Positions 53,554-62,238 are shown, counted from the first letter of the stretch. The stretch: 64,000 nucleotides of DNA from Prolixibacteraceae bacterium (GCA_028683385.1 JAQUIJ010000005.1:248001-312000), one strand, 5' to 3'. Translations and numbers: made by a program. Notes: a model not told the origin generated them from the letters alone.

Positions 53554-54000
53554 TTATTCTGAAACTACTTCGAAGCCTAATTCAACAATTACTTCTTTGT
53601 GTAATTTGATTTTGGCAGTATAGTTTCCTACTTCTTTAACACTGTCGTCTGAAATCATGATCTGTTTGCGGTCGATTTCAAATCCTTTAGCATTGATAGC
53701 TTCAGCCAGCATGATGGTATTAACCGAACCGAAGATTTTTCCGGTTGTGCTGGTTTTTGCTCCAATAACCAATTGAACAGTTTTGAGTTTTTCAGCAATA
53801 CTTAAAGCAAGATCTTTTAATTTTGCTTCTTTGTGTGCCCGTTGTTTAATATTTTCAGCCAAAACTTTTTTTGCTGATCCGGTGGCGATAACAGCCAATT
53901 TCTGAGGAATCAAAAAGTTACGACCAAATCCGTCTTTAACAGTTATAACATCATCTTTCGACCCTAGTCGCGCGACGTCCTGTAATAATATAATTTCCAT
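53554..54000 (-). CDS. rplI: 50S ribosomal protein L9
   Basis: 148 residues. N-terminal MEIILLQDVARLGSKDDVITVKDGFGRNFLIPQ is the L9 signature, then the linker helix and C-terminal domain with GKIFGSVN. It completes the rpsF-rpsR-rplI operon. Confidence 0.97.
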   Translation of the reverse strand: MEIILLQDVARLGSKDDVITVKDGFGRNFLIPQKLAVIATGSAKKVLAENIKQRAHKEAKLKDLALSIAEKLKTVQLVIGAKTSTTGKIFGSVNTIMLAEAINAKGFEIDRKQIMISDDSVKEVGNYTAKIKLHKEVIVELGFEVVSE

Positions 54001-54019
54001 TTTTATTCAGCTTTTAAAA

Positions 54020-54289
54020 TTATTTCATCATATCAGTAACATATGGCAGTAACGCGATATGACGTGCTCTTTTAACTGCTTTGGCCACTTTGCGTTGATA
54101 CTTCAAAGAGGTTCCAGTAATACGACGTGGTAAAATTTTACCCTGCTCGTTTAAGAATTTCTTCAAAAATTCACCGTCTTTGTAGTCAATGAATTTAATT
54201 TTATTCTTTTTAAAGCGGCAATACTTTTTCTTTTTGATTTCAACCGAAGGTGGGGTTAAATATCTGATTTCACTTGAATTTGCTGCCAT
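54020..54289 (-). CDS. rpsR: 30S ribosomal protein S18
   Basis: 89 residues. [19 protein letters not shown] and [30 protein letters not shown] are the S18 core, with a single Cys near 23. It pairs with S6 on the platform of the small subunit. It starts 3 nt after rpsF. Confidence 0.97.
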   Translation of the reverse strand: MAANSSEIRYLTPPSVEIKKKKYCRFKKNKIKFIDYKDGEFLKKFLNEQGKILPRRITGTSLKYQRKVAKAVKRARHIALLPYVTDMMK

Positions 54290-54292
54290 AAT

Positions 54293-54646
54293 TTAGTTCT
54301 CCTTTTCAGTTTTAGCTTTTGTTTTAAGTCTTCTTTTTTCGCTGTAAGCAACTGCATGTTTATCCTTGCTGAAAGTCAGGAAACGGATAATACGTTCGTC
54401 GCGTCTGAATTGAGTTTCCAAGGTTTTTGCAAACGATGGGTCGGCGGCAAATTCGAAGAGTTGATAGAACCCTGTCGATTTTTTTTGAATGGGATAAGCT
54501 AATTTGCGCAATCCCCAGTCCTCTTCTGAGACCATTTCGCCACCGTGTTCGGTGATGATGTCTCTGAATTTTTTTACCGTTTCCTTTACCTGAATATCAG
54601 ATAAAACGGGAGTAATAATGAAAACGGTTTCATACTGGTTTTTCAT
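54293..54646 (-). CDS. rpsF: 30S ribosomal protein S6
   Basis: 117 residues. [17 protein letters not shown] and [23 protein letters not shown] are S6 signatures; the C-terminus is basic and variable. It is first in the rpsF-rpsR-rplI operon with a near-consensus promoter upstream. Confidence 0.97.
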   Translation of the reverse strand: MKNQYETVFIITPVLSDIQVKETVKKFRDIITEHGGEMVSEEDWGLRKLAYPIQKKSTGFYQLFEFAADPSFAKTLETQFRRDERIIRFLTFSKDKHAVAYSEKRRLKTKAKTEKEN

Positions 54647-54699
54647 AAAACTTCTGAATTAATTATACATGAATACTTTATACCTAAAAATAGGTGGCG

Positions 54700-54730
54700 C
54701 AAAATTAGAAATAATTCGCTATTATTCAAA
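54700..54730 (-). promoter_or_regulatory. rpsF-rpsR-rplI promoter
   Basis: Read on the minus strand: TTTG (54730-54727), 19 nt, then TAATTTTG (54707-54700), an exact match to TTTG-N19-TAnnTTTG. The start would lie near 54693, giving a leader of about 45 nt. Confidence 0.65.
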
Positions 54731-54811
54731 CATGTCGATGAAAAGATTCTATAATTAGTTTTAGATCAGCAAAAATTGGCTTTTGATCGTTCAATTTTTG
54801 CGCCGAGCTGG

Positions 54812-55678
54812 TTAGAGTATTTCAGCTATTTCTTTCAGGTAATTAACCTTTTCCAGTAATCCTGCCTGTTTGTAGTCGTTGCTAAGTTTTTCGACCAGTC
54901 GTTTAATGATAATCCGGTCAGGGCACGGTTCTGGTTGATGGTTATGTTCTTGTAAATCGGCTGATTGCCGCAGGTAGTCTACTTCTTTAGGTCCAATTAT
55001 CGCCCCTTTATTCGATGGATTAATGTAGAAAAGAATTTGGCTGTTGTTGCCTTCATCATTCACCAATCGGGCCATATCCTTATCGAAATAACCCACTAAC
55101 GGATTACTGTCGAAATCGATGTAATGAACAGGCAGATTGAGTGAGCGCGCGATTAAAGTATAGATAATCGTGATTGAAAAGGGGTTGCCTCTTCGGGTAT
55201 CCAATACACGGTTGATGTATGAGTTCTGTGGTAATTCAGTATTGTCGCGGTCAATTTTAAACTTGTAACGATCGAAGAAAATGTGGTTTAGAATGGTGAT
55301 TTTCTCAAGTGAAGTCAGCGAATTCTTGAATTCGAGCCAAACATCTTTTCTGATTTTTTCGAGCTGAATTTGAATTGATTTGAGTTTCAACTCCGGATAC
55401 TGATAGCGCGAAATCAAAAATATCCCTTCAAATAAATCGAGCGTTTCCTGGCTGGCCCAATTTTTAATTTTGTCCTTGGTGTCTTTAAGCTGAATTTGCT
55501 GAATAATGAACTCAATCCTTTGTTGAACCAACTCTTCAAAACTGGTTTCCCAAATGTGTTCCAGGCGATCAACAATCGAAACATCCTCCTTTAGCATTTC
55601 TACCAAAACAAGATTGAAGACTGATTCATCAGGGTCGTCAAGTAGTTTTATCAGAGAGTCCAGCTTGAGCTCATTCAT
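54812..55678 (-). CDS. transglutaminase-like / SirB1 family protein
   Basis: 288 residues. The Transglut_core2 pattern is present: PQNSYINRVLDTRRGNPFSITIIYTLIARSLNLPVHYIDF. The typical catalytic Cys is not evident, so enzyme activity is doubtful. An N-terminal helical part is leucine- and glutamine-rich. It lies 12 nt from the nucleoside phosphorylase gene and is probably co-transcribed with it. Confidence 0.75.
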   Translation of the reverse strand: MNELKLDSLIKLLDDPDESVFNLVLVEMLKEDVSIVDRLEHIWETSFEELVQQRIEFIIQQIQLKDTKDKIKNWASQETLDLFEGIFLISRYQYPELKLKSIQIQLEKIRKDVWLEFKNSLTSLEKITILNHIFFDRYKFKIDRDNTELPQNSYINRVLDTRRGNPFSITIIYTLIARSLNLPVHYIDFDSNPLVGYFDKDMARLVNDEGNNSQILFYINPSNKGAIIGPKEVDYLRQSADLQEHNHQPEPCPDRIIIKRLVEKLSNDYKQAGLLEKVNYLKEIAEIL

Positions 55679-55690
55679 ATTTGCTTTTGT

Positions 55691-56560
55691 TTAACTTGTT
55701 AAGCGATCAAGTACCAGTTTAATCAATGTTTCCATCGATTGATGATAATTCGAGTTTGCTTCCTTTTTTAAGCGGTTTGCAATAATCAAGCATATTGTCA
55801 ATGCTTCGTGCCCGAGTAGTTTCGACAATCCGTAAATGGCCGAGCATTCCATTTCGAAGTTGGTTATTTTATGCCCCTCAAACGTGAATGATTCAATTTT
55901 TTCATTCAAGTCAGGATCTGCCAACGGCAATCTCAAAACTCTTCCCTGAGGTCCGTAAAATCCAGGCGCCGAAATGGTTACTCCGGCGATTGTGTCGTTC
56001 CGGTGCATCTTTTTCAGAAGCAACTCGGAGCAATTAACCACATACGGTGAGGTTAATTGCTTGCCCCAATCGGTATGTTTCCTGAAAGCTTCCTCAAATG
56101 CCAGATCAGAAACCGAGTTTCGGTTGGCATAAAAGTTCAACAGACCGTCAAACCCGATGGCTTTTTGGGAAATAACAAATGAATTGACTCCCAGAAAATC
56201 CTGAAGTCCTCCGGAAGTACCGATCCGGACAAAATTTAATTTGCGGTGAACAGGATTAATTTCGCGGGTAACTAAATTGATGTTGGCCAGCGCATCCAGT
56301 TCGTTGACTACAATGTCGATATTGTCGGTTCCAATGCCGGTTGAAACAATGGTAACGCGTTGATTATTGTATTTCCCGGTTGTTGAAACAAATTCGCGGT
56401 TTTGTACCTGAAATTCGATATCGGTGAGTAATTTTCCAATCAGTTCAACCCTTCCAGGGTCTCCAACCAGAATGATATGATCTGCAATTTGTTCAGATTT
56501 AAGGTGCAAATGGAAGATACTTCCATCAGTATTTATAATGAGTTCGGACGATTTGATCAT
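55691..56560 (-). CDS. nucleoside phosphorylase (uridine/purine type)
   Basis: 289 residues, PNP_UDP_1 fold. Phosphate site GDPGRVELIG (33-42), STGIGTDNIDIVVNELDAL (71-89), the ribose-binding FEMECSAIYGLS late in the protein. It phosphorolyses a nucleoside in salvage; uridine is most likely given its resemblance to Udp, but the base specificity cannot be fixed. Confidence 0.85.
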   Translation of the reverse strand: MIKSSELIINTDGSIFHLHLKSEQIADHIILVGDPGRVELIGKLLTDIEFQVQNREFVSTTGKYNNQRVTIVSTGIGTDNIDIVVNELDALANINLVTREINPVHRKLNFVRIGTSGGLQDFLGVNSFVISQKAIGFDGLLNFYANRNSVSDLAFEEAFRKHTDWGKQLTSPYVVNCSELLLKKMHRNDTIAGVTISAPGFYGPQGRVLRLPLADPDLNEKIESFTFEGHKITNFEMECSAIYGLSKLLGHEALTICLIIANRLKKEANSNYHQSMETLIKLVLDRLTS

Positions 56561-56753
56561 TTTCGATTTTTTTGTTTGCCTAAACTAGATAAAATGGATT
56601 TAAAAGTCAATTATTTTCAACGAAATCGTTGCTGTTCGGTTCATTTCAGGCTTATTCAGGTTTATTTTTCAGAAATAACGTTGATTGTCTTAAGTAAAGT
56701 TCATTTCTCCTGAAATAAATTCGGGTATCAAACCTTGATTGGGAGGGTTTATT

Positions 56754-56761
56754 ATTTTTGT
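56754..56761 (+). promoter_or_regulatory. -7 box directly ahead of the PaaI-like gene
   Basis: TATTTTTG is an exact TAnnTTTG match only 5 nt before the ATG (56767). Transcription would start on or next to the start codon, implying a leaderless mRNA. The -33 element is poor. Confidence 0.4.
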
Positions 56762-56766
56762 AAATC

Positions 56767-57246
56767 ATGAGAAAGATTAAAAATATTCACCTGAACGACG
56801 ATCCGGAAGTTTACCAGTGCTTTGGATGCTCTCCTTACAATGAATTTGGATTACACCTCGAATTTTGGGAAGACGGCGACGAAGTGGTCTCATCTTGGAA
56901 TCCTCGTCCGATTTTACAGAGTTATCCGAAAGTTTTGCATGGTGGAATTCAGTCGACTTTGCTTGATGAAATTGCCGGTTGGGTTGTGTATGTTAAATGC
57001 GGAACGGTTGGCGTAACCGCTGAAATGAAAGTCAGGTTTAAAAAGCCGTTGATGATCGATCAGGGCGAAATTACCATCCGGGCAAAACTGTTGGAACAAA
57101 ACAAACGAATGGCAACAATTCAATCCCGATTGATCAATTCTTTAGGTGTGGTTTGTGCCGAAGCCGAACTGCGATTTTTCCTGTTGTCTGAAACTGAAGC
57201 TCGCGAGAAATATCATTATCCGGGCGTTGAGGCGTTTTTTGAATGA
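56767..57246 (+). CDS. PaaI-family hotdog thioesterase
   Basis: 159 residues, hotdog fold. The motif HGGIQSTLLDEIAGWVVY (about 60-77) carries the catalytic Asp/Glu region, and an FGCSPYNEFGLHLEFWEDGD N-terminal segment is typical. It hydrolyses an acyl-CoA thioester of unknown kind. It may be leaderless (see the -7 box at 56754). The 3' flank is a long run of GAAGACC-type words. Confidence 0.85.
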   Translation: MRKIKNIHLNDDPEVYQCFGCSPYNEFGLHLEFWEDGDEVVSSWNPRPILQSYPKVLHGGIQSTLLDEIAGWVVYVKCGTVGVTAEMKVRFKKPLMIDQGEITIRAKLLEQNKRMATIQSRLINSLGVVCAEAELRFFLLSETEAREKYHYPGVEAFFE

Positions 57247-57406
57247 AGATCGGAGACCGAAGACCGAAGACGGAAGACCGAAGCGCCGCTCACTGAGCCG
57301 CGAAGCGAGTATTTGAATATGAAGTCAGAAGATCGAAGTCGGAAGTCGGAAGACCGAAGACCGAAGACCGGAAACCGGAAGACGGAAGACCGAAGCGCTA
57401 CTCCTT
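57247..57406 (+). repeat. GAAGACCGAAG tandem word repeat
   Basis: About 160 bases of near-tandem GAAGACC/GGAAGACG/GAAGTCGG words in two blocks, split by a GC-rich GCGCCGCTCACTGAGCCG segment. The block follows the thioesterase stop. There is no ORF. Confidence 0.7.
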
Positions 57407-57489
57407 GTAAGCATTCGACTTGGGTTTTGTCAAACGCTTGTCATTATAAAACTTTTAACTTTCGACGTTGAACATTAAACTTACTATTT

Positions 57490-58587
57490 ATGAAGCAATT
57501 AATCTTTGTATTTGTTTTCTTTTTGTTGGGTTCCTACGGTTGGGCACAACCCAAATTTATTCCTGCCAGCAATACTGATATCCGTTACGTTGGGCGGTTC
57601 GATTTTTCAAATCCGCAGGAAGCGAAGTTCGACTGGTCGGGTGTTTACATCCAATTCAGTTTCAGAAGTACCGAATGTTCGGTTAAAATGAGCGACACCA
57701 GGCACAATTACTACAATGTTTTTGTTGATGATCAGCCTGTGAAAGTTTTTGATGTTAAAAGCGATACGACATTGGTTCTCGGCTCCAATCTCGGTACGCA
57801 AATTCACAAAGTTCAGATTTATAAACGAACCGAAGGAAATCAGGGACTGGGTACTTTTAAAGGAATTCTTCTTTCTGAAAATGGCGAAATGCTTCCCTGG
57901 AAAGACATTCCAGTCCGCAAAATCGAATTTATTGGCAACTCAATTACCTGTGGTTATGGAACCGAAGGCCTTACGAAAGGCGAACACTTTAAACCATCGA
58001 CTGAAAACAATTATCAGAGCTATGCGTCAATCATGGCACGTGCTTTTAATGCCGATTACCACATTGTAGCACATTCGGGCGAAGGTGTTGTGCGCAATTA
58101 TGGATACAAGGAAAAAGTTTCGCCAACAGGAACAATGCCTGTCCGGTTTAATCGATTGTTTGACGAAAAAGATTCGCCTATTTGGAATTTCGAACAATGG
58201 AAACCTGATTTGGTCGTAATCAATTTGGGAACCAACGATTTCAGCACTCAGCCTTTTCCCGATAAGGTCGTTTTCAAGAAAGGGTATGAAACCCTGATCA
58301 ATGATGTTTGCAAGCAATACGGTGATCTTCCAATATTTTGCATTGTAGGCCCGATGATTGATGAACCTTGCTACTCGTATGTAAAAGAAATGGTTGAAGA
58401 TTTCAGGAACGTAGCTCAAAAAAAGAATATCTATTTTGTAGGAATTCCAAGTTATCTGACAAATCCTGAAAAAGATTTAGGATCGGACTATCACCCCAAT
58501 TATTCAGGGCAACGTAAAATGGCAGCACATGTTTTGCCTGTAATCTCTAGTATTTTGGGGTGGGATTATAAAAACAGTGAGCTTTAA
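57490..58587 (+). CDS. secreted SGNH esterase, CE2-like
   Basis: 365 residues. Signal peptide to about 19 (ending YGWA). A beta-sandwich N-terminal domain (about 20-135) is followed by the SGNH domain: GNSITCGYG (block I, Ser), NLGTNDFS (block III, Asn) and DYHPNYSGQ (block V, Asp-x-x-His pattern). The architecture fits CE2 carbohydrate esterases that deacetylate xylan or glucomannan. No glycoside hydrolase lies nearby. Confidence 0.8.
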   Translation: MKQLIFVFVFFLLGSYGWAQPKFIPASNTDIRYVGRFDFSNPQEAKFDWSGVYIQFSFRSTECSVKMSDTRHNYYNVFVDDQPVKVFDVKSDTTLVLGSNLGTQIHKVQIYKRTEGNQGLGTFKGILLSENGEMLPWKDIPVRKIEFIGNSITCGYGTEGLTKGEHFKPSTENNYQSYASIMARAFNADYHIVAHSGEGVVRNYGYKEKVSPTGTMPVRFNRLFDEKDSPIWNFEQWKPDLVVINLGTNDFSTQPFPDKVVFKKGYETLINDVCKQYGDLPIFCIVGPMIDEPCYSYVKEMVEDFRNVAQKKNIYFVGIPSYLTNPEKDLGSDYHPNYSGQRKMAAHVLPVISSILGWDYKNSEL

Positions 58588-58645
58588 AATGAATCGGTCG
58601 GGGAACAAAAACTTGAAATTTGTTTCAGTTTTGCTTTTAAGAAGC

Positions 58646-58653
58646 TATTTTTG
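58646..58653 (+). promoter_or_regulatory. putative promoter -7 box of the isomerase gene
   Basis: TATTTTTG is an exact TAnnTTTG match. TTTG at 58619-58622 lies 23 nt upstream, a little long. A start near 58660 would exclude the upstream ATG at 58651 and supports translation from 58702. Confidence 0.45.
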
Positions 58654-58701
58654 TTGATGTCTGAAAATGACAAATTTTCTAAATCAACTAAAAATTTCAT
58701 T

Positions 58702-59574
58702 ATGAGTTTAAAATTAAACGTAAAAAAATCATTGACTTTCATTGCTTTGGCTGTTTTTATAGCCGGAGGTTTTTCTTCGTGTACGCCTCCAAAACCAGCG
58801 AAAGAAGTAGGCCTTCAATTGTATTCTGTTCGCGATAGCATGAAATCGGATCCCAAGGGTACTGTTGAGAAAGTTGGCGCCATGGGTTACAAACTGGTTG
58901 AAGCTGCCGGATACAGTGATGGTAAATTCTATGGCATGGAGCCTGCCGAGTTTAAAGCATTGTGCGATGCCAATGGTACGAATTTCTTTTCTTCACATTG
59001 TGGACAAGCCGTTCCTGACTCTGCCGGTTGGGCTGCTTCGATGGAATGGTGGGATACTTGTATTGCTGCTCACAAAGCTGCAGGAGTAAAATACATTGTT
59101 CAACCGTTTATGGATAAAGTTGGCTACGAAAGCATTGCCGGAACCAAACGTTATTGCGATTATTTCAATGCTATTGGCGAAAAATGTAATGCTGCCGGAA
59201 TTCGTTTCGGTTACCACAATCACTCAGGCGAATTTAAAGATGTGGACGGAGAGACAATCTACGATTTTATGCTGAAAAATACCGATCCTGCTAAAGTGAT
59301 GTTCGAAATGGATTTGTATTGGATTACCGAGGGCGGTAAAAATCCGGTTGACTATTTCAACGCGTATCCTGGTCGTTTCGAATTGTGGCACGTGAAAGAC
59401 AAACGTGAATTGGGAGGTGCCGATGCAGTTATGGATTTCAAACCAATCTTTGCTAATGCTGAAAAAGCAGGTATGAAAAAAATTGTTGTTGAAGTGGAAG
59501 AATTCAATTCAAATCCAATTGACGGTGTAAAACAATCACTCGATTTTTTGCAAAATGCAGAATATGTGAAATAA
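58702..59574 (+). CDS. sugar phosphate isomerase/epimerase lipoprotein
   Basis: 290 residues from the chosen ATG; an upstream ATG at 58651 adds 17 residues but overlaps the promoter. Signal peptide with lipobox FSSC, then a TIM-barrel (AP endonuclease 2-like) domain. Metal ligands are probably in GYHNHSGEF and EMDLYWI, with WHVKD. The exported, lipid-anchored form is common in Bacteroidota; the sugar is unknown. It is followed by a terminator. Confidence 0.85.
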   Translation: MSLKLNVKKSLTFIALAVFIAGGFSSCTPPKPAKEVGLQLYSVRDSMKSDPKGTVEKVGAMGYKLVEAAGYSDGKFYGMEPAEFKALCDANGTNFFSSHCGQAVPDSAGWAASMEWWDTCIAAHKAAGVKYIVQPFMDKVGYESIAGTKRYCDYFNAIGEKCNAAGIRFGYHNHSGEFKDVDGETIYDFMLKNTDPAKVMFEMDLYWITEGGKNPVDYFNAYPGRFELWHVKDKRELGGADAVMDFKPIFANAEKAGMKKIVVEVEEFNSNPIDGVKQSLDFLQNAEYVK

Positions 59575-59597
59575 GCTGACGATTTTAAGATAAGCAA

Positions 59598-59640
59598 GAA
59601 GAGCAACTTTACCCTTGGGTATTGTTGCTCTTTCTTTTTG
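59598..59640 (+). terminator. terminator after the isomerase gene
   Basis: AAGAGCAAC pairs with GTTGCTCTT, with an inner ACCC/GGGT pair, followed by a T-rich tail, 24 nt past the stop. Confidence 0.75.
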
Positions 59641-59699
59641 TGCAAAAATTTGATCAATTCCTATTTTGGGGACATCCATTTTCGGGTTCACTGAAAAAC

Positions 59700-59840
59700 G
59701 ATAAAAAGGTTGAAACGACCTCAGAGAGGTCATAATATTTGTAGAAAATGATGATTATAAAGTCGTTCAACCCCGGCTGGGGTTGAATATCTACTCGCAA
59801 CATCTATTTTCTATACCCATTTTATCCCTCTGGGATATTT
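59700..59840. repeat. three palindromes with TAGAAAAT-type tails
   Basis: The gap 59575-60050 (476 bases) has no gene. It holds GACCTC-AGA-GAGGTC (59717-59731) with an ATAATATTTGTAGAAAA tail; AACCCC-GGCT-GGGGTT (centre about 59777) with a GAATATCTAC tail; and TATCCC-TCT-GGGATA (59823-59837), whose minus-strand tail contains TATAGAAAATAG. The first and third face each other. Confidence 0.65.
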
Positions 59841-60050
59841 TTTGAATTGACTGAAAATTTCAAGTGCAAGCTTTTTGCGGTATTCCTTTTAAAATATGTG
59901 CACTTTGTTTTTGTAAACTATCTTATCAAATGATTCATTATCAGAAAATAATGTATATTCAGGCAAACCATACCTAACGGATGGTCAAAACGAGAAGAAT
60001 CGGTTTTGTTGTATAGGACGCGACTCATTGCATCTCTATCGTTCCATGTT

Positions 60051-60380
60051 TTAAATTGCGGTTAAGGCCGTTTTTATAATTTGGTTGATCAGTTTTGTTT
60101 TTAGTTTATCCAAATCGATCAAAGCCATTCCTTTTTGCTTCAGAATATTCATCTCAATTAGCTCTTTTTGACCCATTACCAAAAACTCAAAATCATCTTT
60201 GGTCATTTCACCAGAGGCTAATTGGACGGTCCAGGTCTGAAGATTTTGCTTTAAATTTTCCAGTAGATTCTGTGCATCTGTTTTAGCCTCCTCTTTGTAT
60301 TTTTGGACTGAAGTGATTGCCACATTGCTTACTTCTTTTTTGAGCTGATCGAATAAGGTTTGAAAATCGAAAGTTGCCAT
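60051..60380 (-). CDS. unrecognised helical protein
   Basis: 109 residues, no signal peptide, predicted mostly helical with heptad-like spacing (LLENLKQNLQTW, KLKTKLINQIIK). The MGQKELIEMNILKQKGMALIDLDKLK segment is distinctive. I do not know the family. It lies 19 nt after the partner lipoprotein gene and is probably co-transcribed with it. Confidence 0.6.
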   Translation of the reverse strand: MATFDFQTLFDQLKKEVSNVAITSVQKYKEEAKTDAQNLLENLKQNLQTWTVQLASGEMTKDDFEFLVMGQKELIEMNILKQKGMALIDLDKLKTKLINQIIKTALTAI

Positions 60381-60399
60381 GGTGTCTTTGTTTTAGGAG

Positions 60400-60843
60400 T
60401 TAAATATCAGAGGCTTTAATTTTTTTGCTTTCCAGTCCTGCAATCTGATCAAAAGCTTTATCCACCAATTTTTTGGCTTCAGTGACAAATGTTTTGCTTA
60501 GCGTTTTTTGAGTTTCCCACCTTTTGAGATAGCCACCCAATAAATGACCTTCGGGATCTAAAAGAATGTCCCACTGTTTCAACGTAATTTCATTTTTCGG
60601 CCTGTTCTTTTCGTATTCGTATATCTTTTGAAGCTGAGTCTGAAGTTCTTTTACTTCTTTTGAATGAGCGGCAAAGTCAGTGGTCGCCAATTCCATTACA
60701 TTTAAAGCATCAACTTTAACCGAAGTGGTGTAAATGTAGGCTTGCTGATCGAAGTTCGAGATGGTTGCACAGCCAACAAAAGCAAACAATCCGAAGATGA
60801 ATGCAATTGTTTTGAGTTTTAATGAGATTCTGATTATTTCCAT
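60400..60843 (-). CDS. unrecognised helical lipoprotein
   Basis: 147 residues from ATG at 60843; a longer frame to 60885 starts with a non-signal segment. Lipobox FVGC near Cys25. The mature part is helical (VKELQTQLQKIYEYEK) and ends with KKIKASDI. Probably an envelope protein working with its 3' neighbour. I do not recognise a family. Confidence 0.6.
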   Translation of the reverse strand: MEIIRISLKLKTIAFIFGLFAFVGCATISNFDQQAYIYTTSVKVDALNVMELATTDFAAHSKEVKELQTQLQKIYEYEKNRPKNEITLKQWDILLDPEGHLLGGYLKRWETQKTLSKTFVTEAKKLVDKAFDQIAGLESKKIKASDI

Positions 60844-60939
60844 AGATCTAGTATTTGTAATTGGTTTGTTACGGCTTCCCAGCACTTTTGTTGCGCGGTT
60901 ATCAATTGTAGATACGCGATGAATGGCGTCAATCGTTAC

Positions 60940-61012
60940 TGTATTCAGCAGTTCCTGTCAAACCGAAAAACAGTTGCAGATGCCCTTCGTTTGAGTGTAG
61001 CGGAAACGAGAG
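60940..61012. repeat. mosaic spacer, copy 1
   Basis: Block alpha (TTCCTGTCAAACCGAAAAACA, 60952-60972) and block beta (TGCCCTTCGTTTGAGTGTAG with GGAAACGAG, 60981-61010). Both recur in copy 2 in the opposite order. Placed between two unknown genes. Confidence 0.6.
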
Positions 61013-61050
61013 GTATGTGGTCAATCAGGCTAATTGTTTTGAGTTAGATG

Positions 61051-61605
61051 TCATTTCTTCTTTTTATGACCAGTCCTGTACGTTTGAAAATGTGCGCCTC
61101 CACTAAATAAATCGGTCCCTTGTTTGGTTTGATTGGCCCTTTCTACATCCGATTTCATCCGATTATCCCGGTTAACTTCTTTAATTATTCTTTCTCTGCT
61201 TTGCTCGCCAATTAATTGTTCGTTATTGTAGTTTGAAACAGGATCTTTAAAATTTAGATCTAACTTTTTATTTTTTCGTAGTGAGTCGTTTTTGGCTCTG
61301 TTTAAATAAAAGGCATGGAATTTATCGATATTAACAATGCATTGCCTGATTTCAGTTGTGTCGATCTGTCGAATGCTTAGTGAATCGTTCCATGTATATG
61401 AATTTACGAAGAAATGATCGTTCGATCGAATAATATAACAACATTTGAAATCATCATTCTTTAGTGAAGGGAAAAGAAAATAGTTCATCTTTTCCGTTTT
61501 ATCGATGGTGTCTCCAACCAATGGATGTAATACGAACAACGTATCCTGGGCATAGCAATTGGCACTAAAAATAAGTCCGAAAAAAATAATAATAAACGGT
61601 TTCAT
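61051..61605 (-). CDS. unrecognised secreted protein
   Basis: 184 residues, signal peptide to about 20 (ending NCYA-Q). The mature part is basic and polar and ends in GHKKKK. A CC pair lies near residue 56. It has no recognised domain. It lies between mosaic spacer copies 1 and 2. Confidence 0.55.
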   Translation of the reverse strand: MKPFIIIFFGLIFSANCYAQDTLFVLHPLVGDTIDKTEKMNYFLFPSLKNDDFKCCYIIRSNDHFFVNSYTWNDSLSIRQIDTTEIRQCIVNIDKFHAFYLNRAKNDSLRKNKKLDLNFKDPVSNYNNEQLIGEQSRERIIKEVNRDNRMKSDVERANQTKQGTDLFSGGAHFQTYRTGHKKKK

Positions 61606-61650
61606 TGGTCTTGAGTGTCTGTTTCGTGTCGATTAACATTTAAAAATCTC

Positions 61651-61770
61651 GCAAATGCCCTTTTTTGAGTTTAGCAGAAACGAGGGCATTGCGGCTGATT
61701 TGGCTATCGACGATTTTCAATTCCTGTCAAACCGCAAAGCAGCCCGGGCGGGTAGCTGAAGTTCGCGGCT
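61651..61770. repeat. mosaic spacer, copy 2
   Basis: Block beta (61656-61684), then block alpha (61721-61738), block gamma (AAAGCAGCCCGGGCGG, 61736-61751) and block delta (CGGGTAGCTGAAGTT, 61749-61763). GCAAATGCCC and GGGCATTGC flank the first part as a hairpin. Noticeably more GC-rich than the neighbouring genes. Confidence 0.65.
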
Positions 61771-61789
61771 GGCTTTATTCTATTTGTAT

Positions 61790-62209
61790 TTATTGCTCTA
61801 TTTTTTTAAATATTTTCGGCATTGTTTGTCCGTCTATTGCACTCATATCAATAAGTTCTAAAGATTTTACCATTTTTAAGGTTGTCGTTTTGTATTTTTT
61901 GAAATGAGGTGTCTGTAAATGAAGTTCGTAAGCTTCTCGGTCAGCATAAATTTCCAATATTCTGATTTCATTTGGATTTTCTTTTTGGAACATAGGATAA
62001 ATGGAAATCACACCAGGCTCCAATTCAATTGAAGCCTTTGATTCCTCTTTAAGAATTGATAAATATTCATCGAGATAGTCAGGTTCTATTTCAATTTCCG
62101 ATATTCTAATCATCATTTTGTCCATGTTAATTTTTTCTTTTTTTTGATTTTCTTGAGTGCAAGAAATGAAAAATGAAGTAATCAATAAAGTCAGATACAT
62201 TTTTTTCAT
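61790..62209 (-). CDS. secreted ABM-domain monooxygenase-like lipoprotein
   Basis: 139 residues. Lipobox SFFISC (Cys17) after a short signal peptide. The ABM (antibiotic biosynthesis monooxygenase / quinol monooxygenase-like) domain is full: LEPGVISIY, ILEIYADREAYELHLQTPHFKKYK and MVKSLELIDM. Small-molecule oxidation or heme/quinone binding is possible. An exported form is unusual. Confidence 0.8.
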   Translation of the reverse strand: MKKMYLTLLITSFFISCTQENQKKEKINMDKMMIRISEIEIEPDYLDEYLSILKEESKASIELEPGVISIYPMFQKENPNEIRILEIYADREAYELHLQTPHFKKYKTTTLKMVKSLELIDMSAIDGQTMPKIFKKIEQ

Positions 62210-62238
62210 ATTTTCTGGTTTTTAGCAACAGGCTTTGT

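Noticed and set aside
57247-57406. CRISPR array in the GAAGACC word block
   Set aside because: The words are 7-8 bases, near-tandem and without constant-length unique spacers, and no cas genes are present.
58651-58701. Upstream ATG for the isomerase lipoprotein
   Set aside because: It overlaps the likely -7 box, and the N-terminus would bury the signal peptide behind 17 charged residues.
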